Made by a program: the position numbers and the translations under genes. Positions 1 to 12,744 of a stretch of 64,000 nucleotides of DNA are shown here, piece by piece. The notes below the pieces were generated by a model that had not been told where the DNA came from, ran no database searches, and was given only the letters and a program-made list of their open reading frames with translations. Origin of the DNA: Homarus americanus. Its lineage: Eukaryota > Arthropoda > Malacostraca > Decapoda > Nephropidae. The stretch is from contig NW_024722158.1 of assembly GCF_018991925.1 (NCBI RefSeq), forward strand, positions 7,303,327 through 7,367,326, in the 5' to 3' direction. Positions within the stretch are counted from its first letter, which is position 1; each line of letters starts with the position of its first letter.

Positions 1-227
1 TGATGACCCCAGGAGTGTGTTGATGACCCCAGGAGTGTGTTGATGACCCCAGGTGTGTGTGTAGATGACTTACCTGTGTTGATGACCTCAGGTGTGTGTT
101 GATAACTTCACCTGTGTTGATGACCTCAGGTGAATGTTGATGACCCCAGGAGTGTGTTGATGACCCCAGGTGTGTGTGTAGATGACTTACCTGTGTTGTT
201 GACCTCAGGTGTGTGTTGATGACCTCA
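1..227. repeat. 20-21 bp minisatellite, left part
   Basis: Imperfect copies of a unit like GTTGATGACCCCAGGAGTGT, with variants carrying CTTACCTG. The array is interrupted by a LINE insertion and resumes afterwards. It starts at the window edge, so its true left end is unknown. Confidence 0.9.
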
Positions 228-670
228 CTTGGATTACGCAGAATGACAAGACTAGTCCCAGGCATTAGGAACCTTGAGTACAGAGACAGGTTAAAGCATC
301 TTAATTTGCACTCCCTCGAGAGACGTAGAGTGAGGGGCGATATGATAGAGGTGTATAAATGGAAGTCAGGGCTAAACAAAGGTGATATAACAAAGGTACT
401 CAAACTATCAAACCATGAGCGAACTCGTATCAATGGTTTTAAATTAGACAAATTTAGATATAGTCGCGAGATCGGTAAACATTGGTTTGGAAATAGAGTA
501 GTGAATGAGTGGAACAAGTTACCAAACATCATCGTTAACTCGAATACGCTGGATAGCTTCAAACATAAGTTGGATGGATATATGAGCGATAGGGGTTGGG
601 TGTAAATGGGACTGCCCAGTATGGGCCAATAGGCCCGCTGCAGTTTCCTCCATTCTTTTGTTCTTATGTA
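228..670 (+). mobile_element. 5'-truncated CR1-like non-LTR retrotransposon 3' end
   Basis: The frame 231-605 encodes the C-terminal end of a LINE ORF2 reverse transcriptase. It contains LRRMTRLVPG, LHSLERRRVRGD, then VVNEWNKLPN and FKHKLDG, the conserved tail of CR1/jockey-type elements. The upstream ATG at 213 lies in the minisatellite and is fortuitous. After the TAA at 603-605 a short 3' UTR ends in TTCTTATG-like octamers, as CR1 elements do instead of poly(A). The tail frame is intact, suggesting a fairly recent 5'-truncated copy. The array reads straight on across the insertion (GACCTCA, then GGTGTG), with no long target-site duplication visible. Family assignment is from recognition of these motifs, not from a search. 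Confidence 0.8.
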
Positions 671-850
671 GGTGTGTTGATGACCACAGGTGTGTGTTGA
701 TAACATCAGGTGTGTATTGATGACCTTACCTGTGTGCTGATGACCTCACCTGTGTATTGATGACCTTACCTGTGTGCTGATGACCTCAGATGTGTGTTGA
801 TGACCTTACCTGTGTATATATGAGTTTACCTGTGTTAATAACCACCTGTC
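671..850. repeat. 20-21 bp minisatellite, right part
   Basis: Continuation of the array interrupted at 228. Units alternate between TGATGACCTCA and TGATGACCTTACCTGTGT forms and decay into AT-rich DNA by about 850. Confidence 0.85.
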
Positions 851-1280
851 TATCGATGATTTTGTATTTATTTTTAATGATAATCTCTATATTATTCATA
901 TCCCTTTCAATATTAAAATCGCACACCTCTATTCTGCAATGTAATAAATCCTACACTAATACAGGATATGTAATACAACAAATGCATTAATGTAGTACTG
1001 TTTTATTCATGGACAATTACATAAACACACAAATACTTTATCACATTAAATTACAGTTTGACAGGATTTCCCTTTCTAGTGTTTTAATGTGAATTCAATA
1101 GTAGTTTTTGTCTTTGAATTCCACTGTAATAGGGATGTAGCTTTATTTATTAATTCAGAGACAACAATACAGATACAGAAATAATTACAGTCAAAGTGAT
1201 TATAAAATTAATTATATATACATAAACACTACTAATGATCAAAGTACAGGTGAAATACAGGTAAAGTTACAGGGATTTCA
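851..1280. other. AT-rich DNA without recognised gene
   Basis: Low-complexity AT-rich sequence. It could include the distal 3' UTR of the minus-strand PKD gene. No coding signal was seen. Confidence 0.5.
1142..1147 (-). terminator. Possible poly(A) signal of the PKD gene
   Basis: AATAAA on the minus strand, about 540 bp past the stop codon of the PKD gene. A (CA)n tract lies between. Other AATAAA copies occur nearby (for example 1002-1007), so this choice is tentative. Confidence 0.3.
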
Positions 1281-1281
1281 A

Positions 1282-1322
<41 letters not shown>

Positions 1323-1326
1323 ACAC
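1281..1326. repeat. (CA)n microsatellite
   Basis: About 20 CA units with a TA interruption near the right end. Confidence 0.95.
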
Positions 1327-1394
1327 TCGTTACATGGTGATGCAAAACTTGAAGGAAAACAGAAAAGAGAACCGGAATTTTGAACATAATAGCG

Positions 1395-1531
1395 TGGTTA
1401 GGTTAGGTTAGGTTAGGGGTACAGTAAGTCTGATTAGGTTTAGTTAGGTTAGGTTGAATTCAGGTAAAATTTGGTTGGGTTAGGATAGGTTTAAGTTAAA
1501 TCAGGTTTAGGTTAGGTTAAGTTTGGTTGGT
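1395..1531. repeat. Degenerate TTAGG telomere-like repeat
   Basis: A run of GGTTAGGTTAGG followed by diverged copies (GGTTTAGTTAGG, TTGGTTGGGTTAGG). This is the arthropod telomere pentamer in an internal position. Confidence 0.8.
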
Positions 1532-1681
1532 GGTGATGGTGGCATACAGTACGCGTCACAGGTCAAAGGTTACGTATCAAATTGACACACACATATGACG
1601 ATAGTGATGTCAGAGGTCAGCCATGAATTTGACCCTCATTTGGCTACATTGGTCACAGATATCAGGTCAAAGTTCAATCCT

Positions 1682-4288
<2,607 letters not shown>

Positions 4289-4306
4289 CGTCCCTCGTTG
4301 CCACAC
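4289..4306 (-). other. 5' untranslated stretch before the PKD start codon
   Basis: On the minus strand a good acceptor (TCTCTCTGTGTACAG) precedes 18 bases leading to the ATG at 4288. The ATG is therefore probably in the second or a later exon, and an upstream leader exon is expected. Confidence 0.5.
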
Positions 4307-4522
4307 CTGTACACAGAGAGACGGAGAATGTTAGAACGTACACATCATTATAGAGTTTACTATCTGGGGTAAATATACTCAATTTCTGTCTTTAATGTAT
4401 AGTATAAACACATTCTTGGTAACATTAAAGGTTATTAAGTGGCCAAGGAAATGCAGAGGGTTTTTGTTGCTAATCTATCCTTCTGTCTGACCTGACTGTC
4501 TGCCTGTCTGTCTCTCTCTTAC

Positions 4523-4590
4523 CTGATGGCTGGACTTGCTCTCCTCCAGGGGCCACTGACGATGAGTGTGTGTGTATTGCTGAGAAATTC
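4523..4590 (-). other. Candidate 5' leader exon of the PKD gene
   Basis: Minus-strand segment bounded by ACTACAG at its 5' side and a strong donor CATCAG|GTAAGAG at its 3' side. It has no ATG in the frame that would join to the coding exons, so it fits a non-coding leader. Transcript data would be decisive. Confidence 0.4.
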
Positions 4591-4622
4591 CTGTAGTAGC
4601 TACACACGTCACTCAAAGCCTT

Positions 4623-4978
4623 CTAATTTCCCAAAGATGATGAAGGTCTCTGGTTGTTGATGTAGAAGAAAAAGTAGACACTATGGATGACTGTAGGCGT
4701 TAATGTTGTTTCCCGGAGCCCAGTAGCGGTTATGAGGGGCTCCCATAGAGGTTTCAGTGGTAGGGTAAGGCGTATGGATGCTGAAGTAGTGAAGGCTTGA
4801 AGACTGTGCAGGTGAGGACTAAGGGTATTAGGCTGTACTGAGCGTGTGGTGGACAGTGTCATGTGTGAGAGGGTGGAGCTATGATGTGTTCAGGTCACTT
4901 ATTATCATTCTTACATATCAGCTGATCATATACGTGTCCGGAAATGTGTGTGTGACGTAACACCCCCCCCTACCCCAC

Positions 4979-4982
<4 letters not shown>
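4623..4982. other. Unassigned sequence between the divergent genes
   Basis: Non-repetitive DNA upstream of the minus-strand PKD gene. It may hold that gene's promoter. A 79-codon minus-strand frame here shows no recognisable domain. Confidence 0.4.

Positions 4983-5023
<41 letters not shown>
4980..5023. repeat. (CT)n microsatellite
   Basis: About 20 CT units after a C-rich stretch. Confidence 0.95.
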
Positions 5024-5106
5024 TTTCCGCGTTCTGCCTTTTCTCAAGTCCTTCCACAAAACATTCCAAAACCAGGGAAGGACTACAACACCTATCTCCC
5101 GTCTTC

Positions 5107-5160
5107 TATCCCATAACCTAACCTAAATCTAACCTAACCTAACCTAAGCCTAACCTACAT
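5107..5160. repeat. AACCT telomere-like cluster
   Basis: CCTAACCTAAATCTAACC and further copies, about ten imperfect pentamers. Confidence 0.75.
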
Positions 5161-5399
5161 ACTTGTTTAAACAGTGATAACATCAAACTGAAGCTGTTAC
5201 GTTTAGAAATTTAGTGTAATGTAGAACAGCTCTTAACCAGGTCGAGTGTTCTAGTTTGTTTACATTAAATCACAACACAATTTAAAGCTAGTGATCTTAT
5301 CCACGTTGTTTAGGTGATGGATAAACTCTATATTGACTTAGGATGGATTAATGGATTATTATACGTGAATTAGGATCATTGAGGGTAACCTGAGACCAT

Positions 5400-5948
5400 C
5401 TTGGCCATGTCAGAGGTGTTGGGCTGGCTCAGGGGCTAGGTTAGGCTGGGGTCTGGAGAGGTGCTAGGCTGGGCTGGGGTCTGGAGAGGTGCTAGGTTAG
5501 GCTGAGGTCTGGAGAGGTGCTAGGCTGGGCTGGGGTCTGCAGAGAAAGTAGGGCTGGGCTGGGGTCTGGAGAGGTGCTAGGGTTGGGGTCAAATTGGAGA
5601 GGTGCCAGGTTAGGCTGAGGTCTGGAGAGGTGCAAGGTTAGGCTGAGGTCTGCAGAGGTGCTAGGTTATTAGCTGGGTCTGGAGAGGTGCTAGGTTAGGC
5701 TGGGTCTGGAGAGGTGCTAGGTTAGGCTGAGGTCTGGAGAGGTGCTAGGTTAGGGTGAGGTCTGCAGAGGTGCTAGGTTAGGCTGAGGTCTGGAGAGGTG
5801 CTAGGTTAGGGTGAGGTCTGCAGAGGTGCTAGGTTAGGCTGGGGTCTGGAGAGGTGCTAGGTTAGGCTGAGGTCTGGAGAGGTGCTAGGTTAGGCTGAGG
5901 TCTGGAGAGGTGCTAGGTTAGGCTGAGGTCTGGAGAGGTGCTAGGCTG
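5400..5948. repeat. 28-bp minisatellite
   Basis: About 19 copies of a unit like GGTGCTAGGTTAGGCTGAGG followed by TCTGGAGA. The unit contains TTAGG-like bases, so it may have grown from a telomere-like seed (inference). It lies between the two divergent genes. Confidence 0.9.
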
Positions 5949-6230
5949 GAACTGAATTCTCGAAGATACGTAATTTATTTTTACTCATTGCTGTTAAGAA
6001 AAAATATAATAAATCACTTAAACATCAATACAAATATAAATTCCTAAATAACATCAAAACTACAGAAAGATCATTAATGTATCTACAAGGAGTCAGTTAT
6101 ATCTAGAGAGAAGAAAGAAAATAAGAAGATATTACAGAAAAATAAATAGATGGTGTAGGTAATAAACTAAACTGGCTGCATTGGAATGTTATAACACTAG
6201 TATCGTTCATCTGTGATGGTCTCGATTGAT
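5949..6230. other. AT-rich spacer
   Basis: No gene or repeat recognised. Confidence 0.5.
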
Positions 6231-6403
6231 TGTTAACACGGGGGACTCCCTGGCATCAGCACCCCACTACCACCACCGGCGTCACCACCCTCAGCCACTC
6301 TTATTGGGGAGTTGAGAGACGCCGGGCGACTCCTCTTCACCACCACCACCACCAGGACCAAGGCGCCATTAACCCTCTGTGACGCTACTCAGTACAATAC
6401 AAC
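6231..6403 (+). promoter_or_regulatory. Candidate promoter/5' UTR of the mucin-like gene
   Basis: A locally GC-richer block in AT-rich surroundings ends with TACTCAGTACA, matching the arthropod initiator TCAGT (6389-6393), just before the ATG at 6404. If transcription starts there the 5' UTR would be only about 14 bases, so a start further upstream is equally possible. Confidence 0.35.
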
Positions 6404-7055
6404 ATGAGCCGTCTACAGGTACAGTGCTGTAGGTGTTAGGTTTAAAGTCACACTGTTTATATCAGAAGGAACAGTACGGTTAGTAATTTGGGTGTGTGAT
6501 AAGGTACAGGGACAGGTGAAGGTAGATAATTACAGGTATAGGTACAAGTTAAGACACAGGTAAAGGTACAGGTGCAGCAGGGTCACGTACAGGTAATGGT
6601 GAAGGTAGATAATTACAGGTACAGGATAAGGTAGAGTTAGAGGTACACGTGAAGGTAGAGTTAGAGGTACAGGTGAAGGTAGATAAAAAGACAGAAGTAG
6701 ACATTGAGATAGACACACAAATAGAGGTAAAAACACACTGAGGATTTTCACGGATTCACGAACCGAGAATTAGTCGCGGATTCTTACGGATTCATGTATA
6801 AATATTGCTCTCGTCACGTAATGAAATCTCAACACAACATCAACATACACACTAACTAACATTATCACAGGTTAATTACATAAGTTATTCATTTATATAA
6901 TCCATCATTTATTCAGTTATTTAATTCTATACTTATTTATTCATTTCCTTTTTCGTTAATGTATTGGTCGGTTAGTTTAGTAAGTCGTTATAACAGCTTG
7001 TGTCTCTCCCTCAGGTTATGATTGGCGGGACCCTCCTGACGCTGGGTGAGTACCT

Positions 7056-7129
<74 letters not shown>

Positions 7130-9182
7130 ATTTCATACATCTGATAACATACTCATAACAACATCTGATAACATACTCATAACAGTATAACCTATTAACT
7201 GTTGTTTGCATTATATAACATGGTTGTGGTTATAGGCTTGTTATGCTGTGAGGCGAAGATGGTGGTTCTGGAGGCTCCACTATCCCACAACAACCACAAC
7301 AACCACAACCAACACTTTTACCATGACAAGTAAGTCGTCAATCTGAAATCTGAACCAAATCCTCTGAAATCTTACCAGTATTCCTTAAAAGCTGATCCAA
7401 CCGTCTAAAATCTGACCCAAACCCCTTAAATTCGCCCAATTCCTCTAAAATCTCAACCAACCCCTTAAAAATCTGGTCCAAATCCTCTGAAATCTGACCT
7501 AAACCCCTGAAATCTAACAAAATTCCTTTATATGCCCAAACCCCCTAAATTCTAACACAAAAAACCGCGAAATCTGACCCAAATCCCTTAAATCTGACCC
7601 AAATCCCTTAAATCTGACCTAACCCCCTAAAATCTGATCCAACCCCATTGAAATCTGACCCAAAACCCCTTGAAATATGACGAGAACCCTTAAAGTGTTT
7701 TTAGAGATCTAATTACCATTTTCTCTCGCCTGTGGAATAAATTTTCTTCCTCCCGTCTCTTCAGTACAGAGACCGTCAAAACAGAGATGGTTTTGTTGAC
7801 AGGAAGTGACCGTCATTTGAACTTGGACGGAGAGCCAACAGAGACAGATGTTGACAGGGTAAGTCGGTGTGTGGGTGACGATAAGAGTAGGTGGGTGATG
7901 GGTGTGTGGGTGATGGTAGTGTGTGGGTGATGGTAGTGTGTGTGTGTGTAGAGAAAGTTTGATAGAGAGATAAAGAGAGAGAGAAAGACAGATAGAGACA
8001 GAGAAACTCATTAATTAGTAAGATTTATTTTACAGGTAAAGGACCCAAATTGGCAACACTTAATTAAGGAGGAAGCACCTATTTACCCAGGTGAGTTTCA
8101 GGTGAAGACTCGTTCACTATCTCTTTATATATTCAGTTATTCGTCTAATTTCTTTGCTATTTATTCATTCAAACGATTTATTATATTTTATTTACTTATT
8201 TGATTAGTTTTCTTACAATTATTCATTTATTTTCTTTATGTCTAATCTATTTTTTTTTCTCTCAATTATTCCATTTCATTTTGTTTACATATTATTATTT
8301 TTTTTAGGCTCGTTGTCGCTTGCAGGGGAGAAGAATTTTCGACGCAGGCGCAGTATTAAATCAATTCCCTCCCCGACTAATCCCACCCCCTCCCCTACGA
8401 ATCCCACCTCCTCCCCAACCAAGTCCACCCCCTCCCCTACGAATCCCACCTCCTCCCCAACCAAGTCCACCCCCTCCCCTACGAATCCCACCTCCTCCCC
8501 AACCAAGTCCACCCTCCCCTACATGAATCCCACCTCCTCCTCAACTGTCCACCCTCCCCTACGAATCCCACCTCCTCCCCTACAACCAAGTCCACCCTCC
8601 CCTACGAATCCCACCTCCTCCCTACAACCAAGTCTGACCCCCTCCTACCAATCCCACCTCCTCCTCCTCCTCCTCCCTCCAATCTCACTTCTTCCCCTAC
8701 CAATCTTCCCTCCTCTTTATCAACCAATCACCTGACAGAAAAAAACGAAGGGGTGACCAATGCCCGTTTGACGTCGAATCTGAGGACCCTTGACCTCAAC
8801 CAAGACCAAACCTCGACCAAGACCCCAACACCAGGAAGCTACAACACGATGGTAAAAATGGTGAGTTAAATGAAGTCTAAATGTTGTTTTGACGTCAAAT
8901 TGAACTTAATTTTATAATTTTGTGTTGTTTACGAGATCCGTGAATAATATTTTCTACCTTTTTTACATATTAGAGTCTTGTTTACAGTACTTCTACCTTA
9001 GTTTATATTGGCAAACTATTACTGACATATAGAAATTTAATCTCTCTCTCTCTCTCTCTCTCTCTTCTACAGTAGCGCGTCAAAACCGGCGTATGTTGAC
9101 AGCGCTGGTGGCATTGGTAGCGGTGATAACCCTGGTAGTATTGATCATCATACCAGGCTGTGGAGAGCAACAGAGGACTTAG
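6404..9182 (+). CDS. Signal-peptide mucin-like surface protein with furin-like site and probable membrane helix
   Basis: Exons 6404-6418, 7015-7045, 7236-7329, 7765-7858, 8036-8090 and 8308-8860 have good GT-AG borders and agreeing phases. The start MSRLQVMIGGTLLTLGLLCC is a signal peptide; if the first exon is wrong, the ATG at 7018 gives a shorter one. Next come an Asn/His-rich stretch (HNNHNNHNQHF), an acidic Thr/Glu segment, then NFRRRRSIKS, a furin-type Arg-X-Arg-Arg site. A 42-bp Ser/Thr/Pro repeat (PSPTNPTSSPTKSTPSPTNP) follows. The exon's first frame is lost inside this repeat near 8515-8650; the downstream third (TNLPSSLSTNHLTEKNEG on) is open in another frame. The last exon, 9073-9182, encodes RQNRRMLTALVALVAVITLV plus VLIII, a strong membrane helix, but needs phase 1 whereas the donor at 8861 gives phase 0 and an immediate TAG. 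Indels, a missed small exon, a weak donor at 8865 or a truly secreted product are all possible. Confidence 0.65.
6485..6720. repeat. Short AGGTACAGGTGAAGG repeats
   Basis: Irregular copies of AGGTACAGGTGAAGGTAGAT in the first intron of the mucin-like gene. It begins about 65 bases after the donor CAG|GTACAG and resembles it. Confidence 0.7.
6721..7014. other. AT-rich intron
   Basis: Intron 1 of the mucin-like gene. It ends in CTCTCCCTCAG at 7014. No other feature seen. Confidence 0.5.
7058..7126. repeat. (GA)n microsatellite at a splice donor
   Basis: Begins 12 bases after the donor at 7046 (GTGAGTACCTGAGAGAGA). Confidence 0.95.
7330..7690. repeat. 20-bp minisatellite in intron, starting at the donor
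   Basis: Units like AAATCTGACCCAAATCCCTT begin directly after the donor AA|GTAAGTCG and fill most of this intron of the mucin-like gene. Copies are heavily diverged. Confidence 0.8.
7868..8001. repeat. GTGGGTGATG repeat with GA tail
   Basis: Starts a few bases after the donor at 7859 (GTAAGTCGGTGTGTGGGTGA) and passes into GAGA/GACAGA repeats. Confidence 0.8.
8364..8640 (+). repeat. 42-bp coding repeat (Pro/Ser/Thr mucin domain)
   Basis: Three clean 42-bp copies encode PSPTNPTSSPTKST. The next copies carry 1-2 base losses in CCCC runs and an ATG insertion, which shift the frame. Losses in homopolymer C runs fit long-read error or real decay. Confidence 0.85.
9035..9064. repeat. (CT)n forming a polypyrimidine tract
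   Basis: The microsatellite runs into TTCTACAG at 9072 and so serves as the polypyrimidine tract of the last-exon acceptor. Confidence 0.85.
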
Positions 9183-9292
9183 CTGACAAGAAAGGCAACA
9201 GCAGAGTCCTGTCCCATCCCAAATCCACAACCTTCACATGGAATCCAACCTACCCAAGCCACCAAAGCTACCAATTTCGTGCCCCAGAATGT

Positions 9293-9650
9293 GGTAGGGT
9301 ATGGTAGAGTGTGGTAGGGAGTGGTAGAATGTGGTAGGGTGTGGTAGAATGTGGTAGGGTGATCCAACGGGGTGTTAGAATGATCTGGGTGTGGTAAGGT
9401 GTTTTAAGATGTGGTTAGTTGGATACAAGGTGTGGTGGGGTGATCCAGTTAAGGTGTTCCAGGGTGTGGTAGAGTGTAGTAGGGTGTGGTAGGGTGACCC
9501 AGGGTGTGGTAGGGTGATCCAGGGTGTGGTAGGGTGTTCCAGGGTGTGGTAGGGTGATCCAGGGTGTATTATGATGATCCAGGGTGTGGTAGGGTGTTCC
9601 AGGGTGTGGTAGAGTGATCCAGGGTGTGGTAGGGTGTTCCAGGGTGTGAT
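9293..9650. repeat. 20-bp minisatellite
   Basis: Units such as AGGGTGTGGTAGGGTGATCC and GTGTTCC variants, directly downstream of the mucin-like gene. Confidence 0.9.
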
Positions 9651-9696
9651 CAGTGATGACGAACTGTACAATTATCCAAAGTTTGAATCCTTAACT

Positions 9697-9698
9697 AA

Positions 9699-9737
<39 letters not shown>
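9697..9737. repeat. (GT)n microsatellite
   Basis: About 18 GT units. Confidence 0.95.
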
Positions 9738-9741
<4 letters not shown>

Positions 9742-9936
9742 GTTTATATCATTGTTTACAAGAAAGACCCTGAACCATATATATACCCTCATTAACGTGT
9801 GTTTTGCACCTTGTAATTCCAACATTACGTTACTGTAAAACAAATAATTATAATGTAATTGAAGCCACGTATGTTTACAGCATATAAGTTACCTATTTTA
9901 TGAAGAGATATCCATAGTTTTAATATAGTCATTGTG

Positions 9937-10078
9937 ATCACCTGAAGATTAACAACCCTAACCTTAATCTAACCAAACCTAACCTAACCTTAATCTAACC
10001 TAACCTAACCTGACCTAACTTAACCTCATCCGTAGTGTTAGGATGAAATAAGCTGGGGTGGATATTCTTCAGGTGATC
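9937..10078. mobile_element. AACCT cassette with 13-bp inverted ends
   Basis: The left end GATCACCTGAAGA (9937-9949) and right end TCTTCAGGTGATC (10066-10078) are perfect inverted repeats. They enclose TAACC/AACCT telomere-like pentamers and the motif GAAATAAGCTGGGGTG. Related cassettes lie at 15.9, 19.8, 20.6, 20.75 and 22.97 kb. It is non-coding and MITE-like in form; transposition is not shown. Confidence 0.6.
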
Positions 10079-10119
10079 CTATCTTTATTTATTTAACGCA
10101 TTTTATTTCAATAAGTATT

Positions 10120-10232
10120 GGTAATTATAAGTAACAATGCAATAAGTAACGATGCAATAAGTAACAATGCAATAAGTAACCATACAATAAGTAACGATGC
10201 AATAAGTAACAATGCAATAAGTAACAATCTAG
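10120..10232. repeat. 15-bp minisatellite
   Basis: Seven to eight copies of AATAAGTAACAATGC. Confidence 0.9.
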
Positions 10233-10931
10233 GTTTAAGTTTGTTAAGTGTGACAAACAGACTCTTACTTTATTGCACTATGTTGATGTTAATTGATTGC
10301 CACGCTAATAAAAAAGTAACAAGTATTTGGTTTTATTCAATGCTTCTATATTTTTCTGGAGAGAGAGAGAGAGAGGGGGTGGGGCAGGGGTCTCTAGATG
10401 TAGTTGTGAGTTGTGATGTGTTGTAGTGGGTCTCAGGAAGCATTGGGAATATATCTTGAGGTCTTGTGGTGGAACACTGTGGCACAACAAACCTGGTTAG
10501 GGAGTTAAAGAAAACAATTAATTGCTCAAAGGGAAAGGTCAAATAAATACAAATGTTAAAAAGGAAAATCACGGATAAAATAATATGTACCCTAAATTAT
10601 AACCCGTAAGACAAACTCGTGGATATACTGTAACATCATATAAAGTCATAAGTCAACTGTAAATATCACATACTAAAGAGATATAAGCCTCCAACCTGTA
10701 CAGCCAATCCTGCCCCCCCCCCCCTCACCAGCTTTACACATGAGGATATTTCACCCTTTTCTGTGGTCGAACAGAAGTTGAGCTGCTGGCCATCAGATGG
10801 CAGGGAGGAGGTGGGTCTGAACGACACACTCACACTGTTTAACAATAAAGCAGGGAGTTGTACATTCTTAGTTAACGGGCTCACGAGCTTCACGCTTTAC
10901 TCAGTCGAGTGTTTATGACTGGAGCTGGCAG
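10233..10931. other. Unassigned sequence
   Basis: Mostly unique DNA with a short (GA)n at 10359-10375 and a C run at 10711-10723. No gene recognised. The part from about 10680 may belong to the retroelement that follows. Confidence 0.4.
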
Positions 10932-11290
10932 ATGCCCTCCGCACTAGGTGTCACATACAGGCGAAATCCTTTCTGCTTGCTGGGCCGTCAGGCCAGCTGC
11001 CAGCAAAAACGATCAATATGTTGGGATGAAAGTGGCCAGTGTGCCGCCGCCTTTAAGGTGAAGAAGCCACAAGTTCAGAAAACTACCAATGGCAAACTTT
11101 TTTGGAGTGAGAATTGTGAACTCTTGGAACCATCTACCAGAGTGTTGTGACGGCACCGACTGTGAGCTCATTCAAGACCAGACTTTACCAATATTGGAGC
11201 AAGTACAGATACATTCAGGAGCCATTGCATGCCCAGTGCTTGTCAACAGTGCGTAACAGAGACGTGACCGACCGCCCAAACAGTTAACAC
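10932..11290 (+). mobile_element. Degenerate LINE ORF2 C-terminal tail
   Basis: Around 11095-11150 the sequence reads FFGVRIVNSWNHLPEC. After a one-base shift it continues VVTAPTVSSFKTRLYQYWS, the same conserved CR1/jockey-type tail as at 228-605 but a diverged family. Upstream, KVKKPQVQ fits the preceding part of this domain. It is frameshifted, so non-functional. Confidence 0.65.
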
Positions 11291-11339
11291 GCCAATCAGT
11301 GGCGAAGAGGATAAAGTCAATTTCAACAACAGTAAGTAA

Positions 11340-11960
11340 AAAAATACTCATTTATTAACATTACAGTACACCAGATACCAAATAAATATGCCAAGATTAT
11401 TTAAAATAATATATTTTAGAACAAAAACGCAATACTAAACTTAAAATGAACTATTATCAAGAAATACTTATACAATACATTAGACTTCCATAATAGACTA
11501 GTGTCCCCAACAATGTTTTCATTTTCTCGGCTATCATAGAAAACGTACATGGATAACTATAATAAAATTAAACAAAATGAATTTTATATAGACCGTAATA
11601 TCATCATTAATAAACAACGAAAAAATAACTTCTACTCGATATTCAAGTCACTATTTACTACGAAAATTAAATAACAATATTTAAATGAAATGAATGAATG
11701 TAAATCCCCAAATTAAATGTTTTAAATGTCTCCAATGAATGAATTTAAAAGGGTATAAATAACAATATTTAAATGAAATGAATGAATATAAATCCCCAAA
11801 TTAAATGTTTTAAATGTCTCCAATGAATGAATTTAAAAGGCTACTTTTAAATACGTCTTTAAATAGGGTTTAATGGTGAAATTTAATGACCCAATTTATT
11901 ATCAGCAGTCATTGTTTATTTACACTCGTTGTTTATGTGTTTCTTTATGCTGATTTGATT
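11340..11960. other. AT-rich spacer with an 88-bp tandem duplication
   Basis: Two nearly identical 88-bp copies lie at 11669-11756 and 11757-11842 (unit starts AAATAACAATATTTAAATGA). The rest is featureless. Confidence 0.8.
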
Positions 11961-12540
11961 AGATTGTCGTACGTGTTAGTGAAGATATTTTGCCATACGA
12001 GTTATTGAAGATCTTTTGTAATACGTTTTAATGAAGGTATTTGTCTTAGGTGTCATTGAAGGTTTTTTGGCATAGGTGTTATTGAAGGTATTTCGACATA
12101 TGTCTTAATGAAGGAATTTTGCTATAGGTGTTACTGAAGGAATTTTGCCATACGAGTTAGTGAAGTTATTTTATCATAGGTATCACTGAAGGAATTTTGT
12201 GTTAGATGTTATTGAAGGACTTTTGTCGTAAGTGTTAGTTAAGAAATTTTGCCATTCGAGTTAGTGAAATAATTTTGCCATAGGCATTACTGAAGGTATT
12301 TTATCATACATTTTAATGAAAGAATTTTATTATAGGCGTTACTGAAGGTATTTTGTCATAGGTGTTAATGAAGGAATTTTATTAGAGATGTTAGTGAAGG
12401 TATTTTATCATACGTTTTAATGAAAGAATTTTGTTAAGTGTTACTGAAAGTATTTTACCATACGAGTTAGTGAAGGTATTTTGCCATACGTTTTAGTGAA
12501 GGAATTTTGTTATAGGTGTAATTGAATGTATTTTGTTGTA
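11961..12540. repeat. Degenerate 26-bp minisatellite
   Basis: About 22 copies of a unit like TGAAGGAATTTTGCCATAGG followed by TGTTAC. Strongly diverged. Confidence 0.8.
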
Positions 12541-12740
12541 CTGTACGTGTTATTGAACTGAATTCGTGCACATGTTGAACCGTATTTGTGCACATGCTGA
12601 ATTGAATTTGTGCACATGTTGAGGTGAAACTTTGTACGTGTTGAACCGAATCTGTGCACATGATTGAACTGAACTTGTGCATATATTGAAGAGAAGCTAA
12701 ACACATATTTAAATAAATCTTTGCTCATGTTAAACTGAGC
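12541..12740. repeat. About 22-25 bp minisatellite
   Basis: Units like TTGAACTGAATTTGTGCACA end in TG. The GTGCACATG half is shared with the 30-bp array that follows, so one probably gave rise to the other. Confidence 0.75.
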
Positions 12741-12744
12741 TTGT

